From assembly GCA_003649205.1 (NCBI GenBank), contig QMRC01000008.1:1-64000 (forward strand): a stretch of 64,000 bases of DNA, read 5' to 3'. Of the stretch, positions 49,594-58,640 are shown one piece after another; the stretch's first letter is position 1, and each line of letters starts with the position of its first letter. Below the pieces are notes generated by a model. The model saw nothing but the letters and a program-made list of their open reading frames with translations, did no database searches and was not told the DNA's origin. A program made the translations under genes and the position numbers. The DNA is from Thermoprotei archaeon (GTDB taxonomy: Archaea > Thermoproteota > Thermoprotei > Thermoproteales > B15-G16).

Positions 49594-51466
49594 TATTCTC
49601 CTAAATGACTTGCTGGTACTCACTGCACCAAATGGCTTCGGGAAGACTTATGCTGTTGCTGGTGCTGTAGCTAAGTTATCCAGTATGAAGATCTTCGATA
49701 GAATATACTTCCTAGCTAATTCACAAGATGCTTGTGGATCTATTGTACAGAAGTTGAGACATCACAATGCTAAGTTAGTTATCTGGTATGAAGGTATTGA
49801 ACGTAGCTGTATGAATAAGGAACTTCTTGAAGTGGTAGAGCATTTAACTGGAGACCCATCTCTTGCATGTCTAGTATGTCCATACAGTATACTGCAACAG
49901 AGTAAGAATAGAGAAATAACTCCAGAGACCTTGGTTCGAAGGGTGTTGAAGTTCTTTGAGGAGCGTGATGTAGCTGTTATTAGGGCTAGAGATGTGAAGA
50001 TGTACTTACTACCAAATCAAGAAATCTGTGGTCACAGTGTAATTAGAGCACTTACACTAAGACCTTCTCTAGACTTTAAGATTTATCTAGAGCGACTGAA
50101 TGTAACACCGATTTTTGTGGCACCTTTCCAGCTCTTTCTAACGTACAGTACAGCACAAGTCTTCATGAAGAGTGCTGAGAGATTGAGAAAAGAGCGTAGG
50201 TACCTATTCGTATTTGATGAGGCTGATAACTTACTTCTAATGGGTAAGGTCTACACGATAGAGAAGCCAGATTTTACAGACTTTGACTACGAGATCTTGA
50301 ATAAGCTATCTCCGTCTACCTATCGTCTTAGTGCTTTCATAGATATCTATACTAAGTTATTTAACATAATTGCGGAGGGTAGGAAGGAGCTTTCTAGGTA
50401 CGATTCTAGGATTGGTGTTAGTGATATTAAGAGGCAAGTACATGAGTTACTTAGCTCAAGGACTGTTGAGCGTGTTGTTGCTGGTGTCTGTAAGCGTCTA
50501 CGTACGATACTTCTTGAGGCTTTGAAGCAGATGAAGAGGACATTTCTCTTTAGGGCTGTTGAGTCTCTAAATCCCTTCACGCTAAGATTACTTAAGAGCT
50601 ATGGTGTTCAAGAGTTTGTTAAGTACATTGACTGTGATGTTGTTCGTAGGAGAAAGGGTAGTCAGGTTGAGGAGGAGGTTACTGCTATTCGTCTTCAGAA
50701 CTTCTCAATAGTTTCCGACATGGTGTTCAGCAATGAGAAACCTATTCGTAAGAGTCAGAAGGTAGTTGTAACTGCTACGTGGTGTGATGACTTAATGCGT
50801 AGATTATTCAAGGTAGGTGCAGAGTGTGTGAGGGTTGTCCGTGCTGTACCTGATAACGTGTACTTTGGTAGATTTGTAATCTATGAAACTGGTAGTAGGG
50901 CTCTAGAATCTACAGTATATGGTAAGGGTCAGTTCACATATCGAGTACTTTACCTAATTAAGAAGGTAATAGATGTCTATGCTGAGAAGTTCGGTATGAA
51001 GCCTAGTGGTGTTCTCGTGTGGTTTATGTCTAAGAGGCAATTTAGAGCATTTCTATCAGTACTTCGAGAGAAGAGGGCTAAGATCTCGATTGAGAGCGAT
51101 GATTTAGCGAGCATTACAGTTGCTAAGGTTAAGGTGTTACTCACATACCTTGGTTCTAGGATTACCAGAGGTGTTGACCTACCTGACTACGATATCTCCA
51201 TAGTGTTAGCACCGTTTCTAAGACCTCCTAGATCCTTCGGTGCTAGATGGCTTGACTGCGACTATGCTAGAGCAATATTCGAGAGCATACAAGCAGTCAT
51301 GAGAATTGTCAGATCACCATCACCTTCTAGACCAAAGGTTGTAATGCTTGAGGATTCACTATTTAAGAGCCCATACAAGGACTATGCACCAGCATGGTTC
51401 GTAGACTTCATCAAGAGTGGAAGGAAGTTTATTGAGCTAGATCTCGTAACTGCTGTATCAATCTAG
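49559..51466 (+). CDS. SF2 helicase (XPD/DinG-like organisation)
   Basis: Walker A LTAPNGFGKTYAV, Walker B FVFDEAD, VVVTATW, SRITRGVDLPDYDISIVLAPF, QAVMRIVRSP. Confidence 0.85.
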   Translation: MVEKYIRIKTDDILLNDLLVLTAPNGFGKTYAVAGAVAKLSSMKIFDRIYFLANSQDACGSIVQKLRHHNAKLVIWYEGIERSCMNKELLEVVEHLTGDPSLACLVCPYSILQQSKNREITPETLVRRVLKFFEERDVAVIRARDVKMYLLPNQEICGHSVIRALTLRPSLDFKIYLERLNVTPIFVAPFQLFLTYSTAQVFMKSAERLRKERRYLFVFDEADNLLLMGKVYTIEKPDFTDFDYEILNKLSPSTYRLSAFIDIYTKLFNIIAEGRKELSRYDSRIGVSDIKRQVHELLSSRTVERVVAGVCKRLRTILLEALKQMKRTFLFRAVESLNPFTLRLLKSYGVQEFVKYIDCDVVRRRKGSQVEEEVTAIRLQNFSIVSDMVFSNEKPIRKSQKVVVTATWCDDLMRRLFKVGAECVRVVRAVPDNVYFGRFVIYETGSRALESTVYGKGQFTYRVLYLIKKVIDVYAEKFGMKPSGVLVWFMSKRQFRAFLSVLREKRAKISIESDDLASITVAKVKVLLTYLGSRITRGVDLPDYDISIVLAPFLRPPRSFGARWLDCDYARAIFESIQAVMRIVRSPSPSRPKVVMLEDSLFKSPYKDYAPAWFVDFIKSGRKFIELDLVTAVSI

Positions 51467-51807
51467 ACGTACTTCATTACCTCTAGCTTTGCTGATGTAC
51501 TACCTATCTTCGATCCAAGCATCATCAAACCTCCAGTAATGAAGCCGAAGCTACATACCTCCGCTATATATCTTACTTCGTACATTAGTCCTATTGCTAG
51601 TATGATCAACGTGAAGCCTGTTAGTACGTACCCTAGGACGAGAATCTTCTTCATTTCCTCTCTAACTACTTTTCTCGCTCCTGTAAGTGCTGACACTATG
51701 ATCCCTAGCCCGAGGCATGCTAGGAATGGTATAACTGTGTGGAGTAGTACTGCAAGACCTATACCAAGTACTAGAAATCCTATGAATATGTCTCTATCGA
51801 ACTTCAC
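51463..51807 (-). CDS. Multi-TM protein ending LEVMKYV
   Basis: 114 aa, TM segments. Confidence 0.65.
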   Translation of the reverse strand: MKFDRDIFIGFLVLGIGLAVLLHTVIPFLACLGLGIIVSALTGARKVVREEMKKILVLGYVLTGFTLIILAIGLMYEVRYIAEVCSFGFITGGLMMLGSKIGSTSAKLEVMKYV

Positions 51808-51851
51808 GTAATCACCGTACTTAGCTAGGTGAAGGAACTATTTCTGTATTT

Positions 51852-52304
51852 CTACGCTGTGAGCATCCTAGCAAATAACTGTGCCCTATCAAGATCGAGG
51901 ACAATCTCCCTAGCTAGGACAATACATGTGTTATGTTCTAGATCTACAACACCCTCAATGTCCCTGACCTCTCTGACAACTGTTGAGCATGCTAGCTCTC
52001 TATCTGTTAGGTAGAAGATGAACTTTGCACCTATGTGTTTTCTCTCGATGAATCTCTGTAGATAGCTCTTTATCTTGGGAGGGCTTGTGAATGCTAGACT
52101 CCTTGTCTTAACCTTAACGGAGTTCGCTCTTACGAATCTATATTCCTTGAAGATGGGTACTTCGGTGAATACTGGTGTCTTAGGTATCTTCTTCTTGCAG
52201 TACGATGTAGTAAATAGCCTAACTAACCTAGGTTTCTCATTCTCGTGCAGGAGCACTGCGTAGTACCCTTGCCACTCAAATGTTCTTGGGAGTACGACTA
52301 TCAT
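51852..52304 (-). CDS. Hypothetical protein
   Basis: 150 aa, protein-like composition. Confidence 0.6.
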   Translation of the reverse strand: MIVVLPRTFEWQGYYAVLLHENEKPRLVRLFTTSYCKKKIPKTPVFTEVPIFKEYRFVRANSVKVKTRSLAFTSPPKIKSYLQRFIERKHIGAKFIFYLTDRELACSTVVREVRDIEGVVDLEHNTCIVLAREIVLDLDRAQLFARMLTA

Positions 52305-52385
52305 TTCTATCTCCTACATTTGCTATCGTTCTTCTAAACTATAAACTTCGCTAGATACTGTATATGGAGGTGCTTAGCAACCGAT

Positions 52386-52401
52386 CTAAGTCCTAATAAA
52401 T
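52386..52401 (+). promoter_or_regulatory. Shared replication-module promoter, copy 3: CTAAGTCCTAATAAAT
   Basis: 25 nt upstream of 52426 start. Confidence 0.75.
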
Positions 52402-52425
52402 ACTTCTGCAAGTAATCTACTTGAG

Positions 52426-53388
52426 GTGAGTGTGTTGAGTGCGAGGGGTATTCGTGAGAGGTTGAGGGAGAAGGCTAGGGAGATTGAGGCTGAGGAGATG
52501 GAGGAGGAGAGGAGACCAGAGCTAGATCTCTACACCTTAGTCAGCATGGTGGCACCACACGAGGCATTGATGCTGTTTGGGGGTACGAGGACAGGTAAGA
52601 CTACGTTCTGTTACGTGGTCGTTAGGGAGGCAGTTGAGAAGTATGGTCTAGATGCAGTGTACATAGATACTGAGGGTAATCTACACTGGAAGCTACCTCC
52701 AAAGGCACTGTACTACCGTGTATCAGGGCTAGATGACCTAAATGCAGTGATCAATGAGGTACATAGGAAGTTGATTAGGGAGGAGATTGGGCAGAATGGT
52801 CTCGTAGTAGTAGTTGACTCTCTTGAGGCGCCTGTACTGAGGTCAGCGGGCTCTAGTAGGAGCTTCTATTACAGAGCACAGGCATTTATGACACGTACAG
52901 TGCTTGGTGATAGGTTGATCGCTATTGCTAATGAGTACTCTAAGAAGTACGATAAGCCATTTACAATACTGATAACTGAGCACGCTAGATCTGAGATCGG
53001 TCTATCTAGGTTAATTGAGCAGGCAGTGAGCAGTGCTAGGGGTGAGGAAGGTGAGGGGAGGAGGAGTAGGTTCATTCGTCCTGAGGAGGTACCTCCTGAG
53101 ATCAGGTTGCTGTACACGAGACCTAAGGGAGGTTCACTGCTGTACCTAATAAAGGACATCTGGGTTACTGAGCAACTTGAGGCATATGCTGATGAGAGTG
53201 GTTACAAGAGGACGACATGTGGTGTCTATGCATGGGGTTCGAGAGCGTATGCTAGGATGGAGAGGGTTGCAACATTGAACATAGAGACTATACCTGAGCG
53301 AGGTAGGAGGAGAGTTAGGATTACCTACAAGATACATGCAACACCAATACCCTTATTTGGTGTTGAGCCAGAGATAGCTCCTGAGTAA
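52426..53388 (+). CDS. RecA/RadA/RadB-like ATPase
   Basis: LFGGTRTGKTTF Walker A; VYIDTEGN; LVVVVDSLEAP Walker B. Confidence 0.85.
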   Translation: MSVLSARGIRERLREKAREIEAEEMEEERRPELDLYTLVSMVAPHEALMLFGGTRTGKTTFCYVVVREAVEKYGLDAVYIDTEGNLHWKLPPKALYYRVSGLDDLNAVINEVHRKLIREEIGQNGLVVVVDSLEAPVLRSAGSSRSFYYRAQAFMTRTVLGDRLIAIANEYSKKYDKPFTILITEHARSEIGLSRLIEQAVSSARGEEGEGRRSRFIRPEEVPPEIRLLYTRPKGGSLLYLIKDIWVTEQLEAYADESGYKRTTCGVYAWGSRAYARMERVATLNIETIPERGRRRVRITYKIHATPIPLFGVEPEIAPE

Positions 53389-53389
53389 C

Positions 53390-54262
53390 ATGCTCAGTAA
53401 GGAGCAACCAAGCCCAATACCCTACAGATTTTTCTTCCCCTTCATCCAGTCCGTACTCTATGCAAGTAAGTTGACTCTATCTGAGCTACTTCTCCTATGT
53501 AGGAGAGAGCTTAAGATTCGTGAGGTTAGGGGAACAAACCTATATGTTGTTAGGTCTAGACTACACAAGCTAGGTTTCATAAACGTCAGCGACATATCAA
53601 GCTACGTCTACTGTCCAAGACGGTTCTGGTACATGTACAGGTTGTTAGGTGATGAGGTTAAGGGAGTGATAATATGTGATAGGTATCAGCTACGTAGACT
53701 ACTAGTCGGTACATATGCACACCTGTGCTTCAGAAACTTCGTGAACTACCTAACCTCAAAGCTCCGTTCACTAGGTGCAGATCCACATCTCTACACAGAA
53801 GACGAGCTTTACGACTACGAGTACGGTCTAGCAGGGCACGTAGATCTAGTCTACGTAGATCCACACGAGGACTACGCTGTCGTCTACGAGCTTAAGTCGA
53901 GCTACAGACGTAGAGTACACGATACCTACATTGCTCAAGTACTTAGCTACTGCTACCTAGTTGAGAAGGCTAAGGACGTAGTAGTTGATAGAGGTTACAT
54001 AGTTAACTGCTCTGGAATGTGGAGAATACCCTATGCAGGAGATGAGAGGTCACTCATAAGAGACCTACTTAAGGAAGTACGTAGATGCATCATCAAGGAT
54101 GAACCCCCTAGTGAGGAGGAATCTGCTAGAGTGGAGAACATAAATAAGTGTAGAGTCTGCGGATTCAGATGCATCTGTCTTCAAGATCTCGAAACCGAGA
54201 AGAAGCTAAGGTCTAGACTTGTCGAGGAGTTTCCTGAAATACGTAGAGTGCTGAGAAGATAG
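53390..54262 (+). CDS. Cas4-like RecB-family (PD-(D/E)XK) nuclease
   Basis: ISSYVYCPRRFWYMYRL, GTYAHLCFR, GHVDLVY...YELKSSYRR, C-terminal CRVCGFRCIC. Confidence 0.85.
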   Translation: MLSKEQPSPIPYRFFFPFIQSVLYASKLTLSELLLLCRRELKIREVRGTNLYVVRSRLHKLGFINVSDISSYVYCPRRFWYMYRLLGDEVKGVIICDRYQLRRLLVGTYAHLCFRNFVNYLTSKLRSLGADPHLYTEDELYDYEYGLAGHVDLVYVDPHEDYAVVYELKSSYRRRVHDTYIAQVLSYCYLVEKAKDVVVDRGYIVNCSGMWRIPYAGDERSLIRDLLKEVRRCIIKDEPPSEEESARVENINKCRVCGFRCICLQDLETEKKLRSRLVEEFPEIRRVLRR

Positions 54263-54433
54263 GTGATCTAGAAACTGCTTCTTAGTCACAAACAACCTAC
54301 CACAGACTGGACACTTGAAGCAGTAACCATACCTAAACTCATAGACCTTAATCGTCCTCTCAGCCAACTTCCTCCTACTAGTCACGAATATACGTAGTAC
54401 AGTTCTAGATTTAAGGACATCTAGCACAAGCAC
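54206..54433 (-). CDS. C2H2 zinc-finger protein
   Basis: FKCPVCGRLFVTKKQFLDHLSSQH; 3' end overlaps cas4-like gene antisense. Confidence 0.7.
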   Translation of the reverse strand: MLVLDVLKSRTVLRIFVTSRRKLAERTIKVYEFRYGYCFKCPVCGRLFVTKKQFLDHLSSQHSTYFRKLLDKSRP

Positions 54434-54519
54434 TCATGCAACTCAAGAGAGGTACAACTGTACTTCACTAGCAGAAATCTAAATATTTCACCTACAAATA
54501 TATTTGTTGGTGATTTCGT

Positions 54520-54891
54520 ATGAGTGGTGTAGGTACTAATGGAAAGGTATTGGAGGTTGATGTAGAGGTAGTGACGTACTTCAGGGCGAAGTTCAGGAGG
54601 AGTAGTAAGGGGTTACAGCACTATAGGTGCTTTGTTGAGTACCTTGAGAATAGACTCTTCGGTGAGCGTGGTAGGGTAGTAACCTTGAGGGCTAGGCAGT
54701 TGACGGAGTATGCTAGTCAGAGATTGAGGACGAGTGACTCCAGAGCTGGTTTCTATGCGTACCACTTCATTAAGCTGATTGGTAAGCTGTTGAAGAGAGA
54801 TGTTGAGTGCAATGGAAGAGGTACCTTTATTCAAGTGAGTAGAAGTGAACTTGAGGAGCTGGTACCAGTCTTGAGAAGTCTCGTGAGGTGA
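54520..54891 (+). CDS. Small basic helical protein, partner of downstream RAMP gene
   Basis: 123 aa; ATGA-type overlap with 54888 ORF. Confidence 0.65.
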   Translation: MSGVGTNGKVLEVDVEVVTYFRAKFRRSSKGLQHYRCFVEYLENRLFGERGRVVTLRARQLTEYASQRLRTSDSRAGFYAYHFIKLIGKLLKRDVECNGRGTFIQVSRSELEELVPVLRSLVR

Positions 54892-55514
54892 AGTACATGA
54901 GTAGGAGTAGTGTAGGTACCACACCTAAACCACAAATTCCACACTTGATACAAGGTCAGGAGGGTGAGCTAGCTCTCCTCGTTATCTGGATGAGGACTAT
55001 TACGCCAGTCATAGCACCAGCAATGTGTAAGTCAGCTATACAGCTCTATGCTAGGATTAGGGGGCTAGAGAAGAAGTACGGTAGAGAACTCCTAGATCAC
55101 GTAGATAGGTTGTTCAAGGGATTTAAGTGCCCAATTCACGGTACAGTTGAGCCTTGTCTAGATGGTTCGACGCTGAAGTCCGTGATAAATAACTACCTGA
55201 GGTTATTCGGTAGAAAGTACATCACATACGGCATATTCTTCAGCGAGGACTCGTGCTCATGTGAAACTAGGATCATAACGACTATGAAGAAGGTTAAGAG
55301 AGGTAATAAGGAGGAGACTGTCTTAGTTAAGAACCCACTAACCTACGAATTCATCGCACCTGAGCAAGAACTTCACGGAGTCTTAGCGACAAACGACAGA
55401 GAGGTAATCAATAAACTATCGACACTTGTCAACAAGGTAGTCATCATTGGAGGAAGAGTATCGAGAGGCTTCGGTAGAGTCCTAGTTGAAAGAGTGGAAG
55501 CAGTACAAATATAA
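54888..55514 (+). CDS. Stand-alone RAMP-superfamily (Cas7-like) protein
   Basis: CLDGSTLKSVINNYLR (cf. PGSSLKGxxR) and C-terminal IGGRVSRGFGRVLVERVE glycine-rich loop; internal CPIHGTVEPC. Confidence 0.75.
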   Translation: MKYMSRSSVGTTPKPQIPHLIQGQEGELALLVIWMRTITPVIAPAMCKSAIQLYARIRGLEKKYGRELLDHVDRLFKGFKCPIHGTVEPCLDGSTLKSVINNYLRLFGRKYITYGIFFSEDSCSCETRIITTMKKVKRGNKEETVLVKNPLTYEFIAPEQELHGVLATNDREVINKLSTLVNKVVIIGGRVSRGFGRVLVERVEAVQI

Positions 55515-55549
55515 AATCACACCTCTCTTTTCCTTTTTAAGAATAGAAT

Positions 55550-55870
55550 GAGGGGTGCTTACCTCGATGAAGTATCTGGAGTTGGTGATAACTAGCTATT
55601 AGTACATGCTTTACGCTATGTAGTCCTTAACTACTCATTTACCATTCTTCCTTGAATATTCATTCTATACAGTACCTTATGTAGCATAATTATATTAGAA
55701 GTTGTGTAGTGGGAATTACCTCAGTTGGAGGGGAGGTACTTGCTCCCTGATGATAAGTAGTATGCGGAGAATCCTTCGTATCAAGTAATGTATAGCGAAT
55801 CCTTCATATTGGGTATGATGTCTTTGGTACACTGTATAGTGCTCACACTTTCAAGTACCTTGCAAAATGA
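55550..55870 (+). repeat. Noncoding diverged repeat region 1 (GAGGGGTGCTTACCTCGATGAAG ... TTACGCTAT ... CAGTACCTTATG ... GAGGGGAGG..CCCTGATGA)
   Basis: Colinear short blocks with 58292-58640. Confidence 0.5.
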
Positions 55871-55988
55871 AGTACATTCACCATGCATACTAACATGTTG
55901 TAATTCATAAATTAGGCATTCCTAATTCATGCTAGGTTGTCATCCGTAACACATTGCTACTGTTTACCTAGTGTCCAGTGTATGTGAG

Positions 55989-56330
55989 CTATATTGTGTA
56001 TGTTGGTTTCTCTAGTTCTGGTGTTGTGTTTGTGATTGGTTCAATGACTGTATCTCCAAGTATTGCATTCACTATGTTTGACGCTATGACGCATAGGTGT
56101 GCAGTTGCTGTATTTAGGTACTTAGCGAGGTCTATCAACACATTTGGGTCACTATACCTTATCTCAATAGTTGATCCACGTAGGTTCACTACAGCTCTAC
56201 CACTACACACCTTCGCAAATGTACTTAGTACCTCACGAATTATGTGCTGAATCTCAGGTTCAAGTCTGTGCATTTCGATAATTAACGAGTTCCTATCTAC
56301 CTCAACTCTAAAACCAACCTTCCTCTTCAT
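55989..56330 (-). CDS. Hypothetical small protein divergent to nrdD
   Basis: 113 aa, protein-like composition. Confidence 0.6.
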   Translation of the reverse strand: MKRKVGFRVEVDRNSLIIEMHRLEPEIQHIIREVLSTFAKVCSGRAVVNLRGSTIEIRYSDPNVLIDLAKYLNTATAHLCVIASNIVNAILGDTVIEPITNTTPELEKPTYTI

Positions 56331-56390
56331 GGTACCCTGTGCACAAAGTCGTGTTAACTAATTTATATTCTCTTACCTCTAGCTAACGTA

Positions 56391-56406
56391 CTAACCCCTA
56401 ATAAAT
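56391..56406 (+). promoter_or_regulatory. Shared replication-module promoter, copy 4: CTAACCCCTAATAAAT
   Basis: 30 nt upstream of ATG 56436. Confidence 0.75.
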
Positions 56407-56420
56407 TCTTTAGGAAATAT

Positions 56421-58259
56421 ATGTTCGGTGATTCGATGAGCTTAGTAGAGCAGTACATTAAGGATCTTGACTGGGAAGTGCGGGAGAATGCTAACATGAG
56501 GAGAAGCTTCACACACCTAATAACGTACCTAGGTACCAAAGTTCTGAAGGACTACACACCAAAGGTCTTCGGTGAGAAAGCTTGGAAGTTACATTGTGAT
56601 GGCTGGATTCACATACATAAGCTTCCGTTCAGCCTATTGATACCGTACTGCTTTGGCATAAACACTGCTAAGTTACTGCTTCTAGGTCTACCTACGGAGA
56701 CAGTTGCCTCTAACCCTGCTAAGCACTTGATATCTGCTTGTGACCACATAAAATCACTGACGGTTATCATAAGCCAAGAGTTTAGTGGTGCAACTGCTCT
56801 CTCAGCAATTGACCTATACCTAGCACCGTTACTCGCAGAAGACATGAAGTTCATTGGAGATGGTAGAGTACTTGAGTGGTACGTAAAGCAAGCACTTGAG
56901 GAACTTACATGGGACATAAACTACCCGTATCGCTACGGTTATCAATCACCATTCGTGAACCTATTCATCAACTACACGTCGAGCAAGAAGATACTGGATG
57001 AACCAGCAATTGTAGGAGGTAAAGTACTTGAGAACACTAGGCTAGGTGACTACCTCGACTACGCAGAGAAGCTAATCAAGGTTTACTGCAGGTTACTTCT
57101 ACACGGTGATGCATGGGGTAGACCATTCACATTCCCAATACTGTCAATCTTCCCAACGAAGGAAATAATGGAGAGCCCCATATGGGAGGACATAGCTCTG
57201 TTAACAGCTAAGCGAGGAACATTCTATTTCCTAAATCCAAATGTCGTAAATCCAGATGACATGTTCTCAATGTGTTGTAGGCTGACTATTAACCACGCTA
57301 AGGTTGCTGTTAGGTGTAGGGGTATGTGGACTATACCTGATGAGACGGGTAGCATTGGTGTAGTCACGATTAACATGGCTAGGATCGGTATGGAGGCTGT
57401 TAAGAGAGGTGATGAGAAGTACATCTATGACCTATTGCTTGAGCTATTGGGTGAGTGTAGGAAGATTCTAACCATCATGAGGAATAGGTACTATGTGACG
57501 ATGAACGAGCTAGATATGATGCCTCTAGCTAAGAAGCTAGGTGTTAGGCTAGAGAACTTCTACAGCACTGTAGGTCTAGTAGCACTACCTGAGTTCGTTA
57601 GCGTTGTACTGCAGAGACCGAGGCTATGGTATATAGAGGATAGAGGTGTTGCTAAGGAAGTCGTGAAGATTTACAGAGACGTACTAACGTTTGTGAACAA
57701 GGTGCTTGATGAGTGGGAGAGAGAGGACAATGTGCTGTATAATGTCGAGCAGGTACCAGCAGAGTCTGCATCGTATAGGCTAGCTGTTCTAGACTATGAG
57801 AAGTATCCAGAGTTCAGGAGCTATATACCAGTTGAGGTACCTATGTACGGTAGTGAGAAGGTACCCTTCTACAGCAGTCAGAATACACCAAGCTACAGTA
57901 CGTGGGATCTGAGGCTACAGCTAGAGATTGAGTCTGAGGTACAACCGCTCTTCACAGGAGGTGTCATGAAGCACATATTCTTAGGTAGAGAGCTAAGTGT
58001 AGATGAGGTCACGAAGTTCGTTAGGCACATCACTGAGAACACGAAGATAGTGTACTTCAGCTTAACACCAGTACAGACAACATGCAATGACTGTGGCTTC
58101 TGGACAACAGGCATGTATACTAGATGTCCAAAGTGTGGAAGTGCTAAGGTAGATATCTGGAGTAGAATAGTGGGATACTACAGACCAGTGAGAATGTGGA
58201 ACATAGGTAGGAGAGCAGAATTCAGAACCAGACAACACTACATGAACATACCAATTTAA
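56421..58259 (+). CDS. nrdD: Anaerobic (class III) ribonucleoside-triphosphate reductase
   Basis: WKLHCDGWIHIHKLP, ATALSAIDLYLAP, CNDCG...CPKCG zinc site, glycyl-radical region SRIVGYYRPVRMWNIGRRAEFRTR. Likely start ATG 56436. Confidence 0.93.
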   Translation: MFGDSMSLVEQYIKDLDWEVRENANMRRSFTHLITYLGTKVLKDYTPKVFGEKAWKLHCDGWIHIHKLPFSLLIPYCFGINTAKLLLLGLPTETVASNPAKHLISACDHIKSLTVIISQEFSGATALSAIDLYLAPLLAEDMKFIGDGRVLEWYVKQALEELTWDINYPYRYGYQSPFVNLFINYTSSKKILDEPAIVGGKVLENTRLGDYLDYAEKLIKVYCRLLLHGDAWGRPFTFPILSIFPTKEIMESPIWEDIALLTAKRGTFYFLNPNVVNPDDMFSMCCRLTINHAKVAVRCRGMWTIPDETGSIGVVTINMARIGMEAVKRGDEKYIYDLLLELLGECRKILTIMRNRYYVTMNELDMMPLAKKLGVRLENFYSTVGLVALPEFVSVVLQRPRLWYIEDRGVAKEVVKIYRDVLTFVNKVLDEWEREDNVLYNVEQVPAESASYRLAVLDYEKYPEFRSYIPVEVPMYGSEKVPFYSSQNTPSYSTWDLRLQLEIESEVQPLFTGGVMKHIFLGRELSVDEVTKFVRHITENTKIVYFSLTPVQTTCNDCGFWTTGMYTRCPKCGSAKVDIWSRIVGYYRPVRMWNIGRRAEFRTRQHYMNIPI

Positions 58260-58291
58260 CCACCCTCGACACCTATTCTTCAAACAATCAG

Positions 58292-58640
58292 AGGGGTACA
58301 TACCTGATGAAGGACAGAGAATTCCTCTTACGCTATCATCATTTGTTCAGTTTAGTTTCATAATACTCCGTATCAGTATCCTATGGGTTATAACTCATTA
58401 TCAGTACCTTGTGCATAATACTCATTTAGTAGTTGAACACCTTTGAAAACTGCAGTAATCTCCAGCATTGTCTCCTAAGCAACCTGAGGGAGTGTATTCC
58501 TGATGAGGGATGTATTTTGCACCTTACACCTTGCGAAGTATAAAGTCCAGTATTTGAGGTATCAGGTACTCACTAGATATTTTATCCTACATTACTCATG
58601 CTATAGTGTCTGAAGTTTCCGATGAGGAATGTCCACTGAT
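58292..58640 (+). repeat. Noncoding diverged repeat region 2 (GAGGGGTACATACCTGATGAAG ... TTACGCTAT ... CAGTACCTTGTG ... GAGGGAGTGTATTCCTGATGAGG)
   Basis: Colinear with 55550-55870. Confidence 0.5.

Noticed and set aside
4303-51807. [RK]Y[LIV] tail as a classical HbYX proteasome-docking signal
   Set aside because: Position -3 is usually Arg/Lys rather than hydrophobic and most carriers are integral membrane proteins; kept only as a loose analogy.
55550-58640. CRISPR array in the noncoding gaps
   Set aside because: Repeat-like boxes are diverged and 120-195 nt apart, without regular repeat-spacer periodicity.
55750-58640. C/D box sRNAs based on TGATGA motifs
   Set aside because: C-box-like motifs present but no consistently placed CTGA D boxes or terminal stems found by eye.
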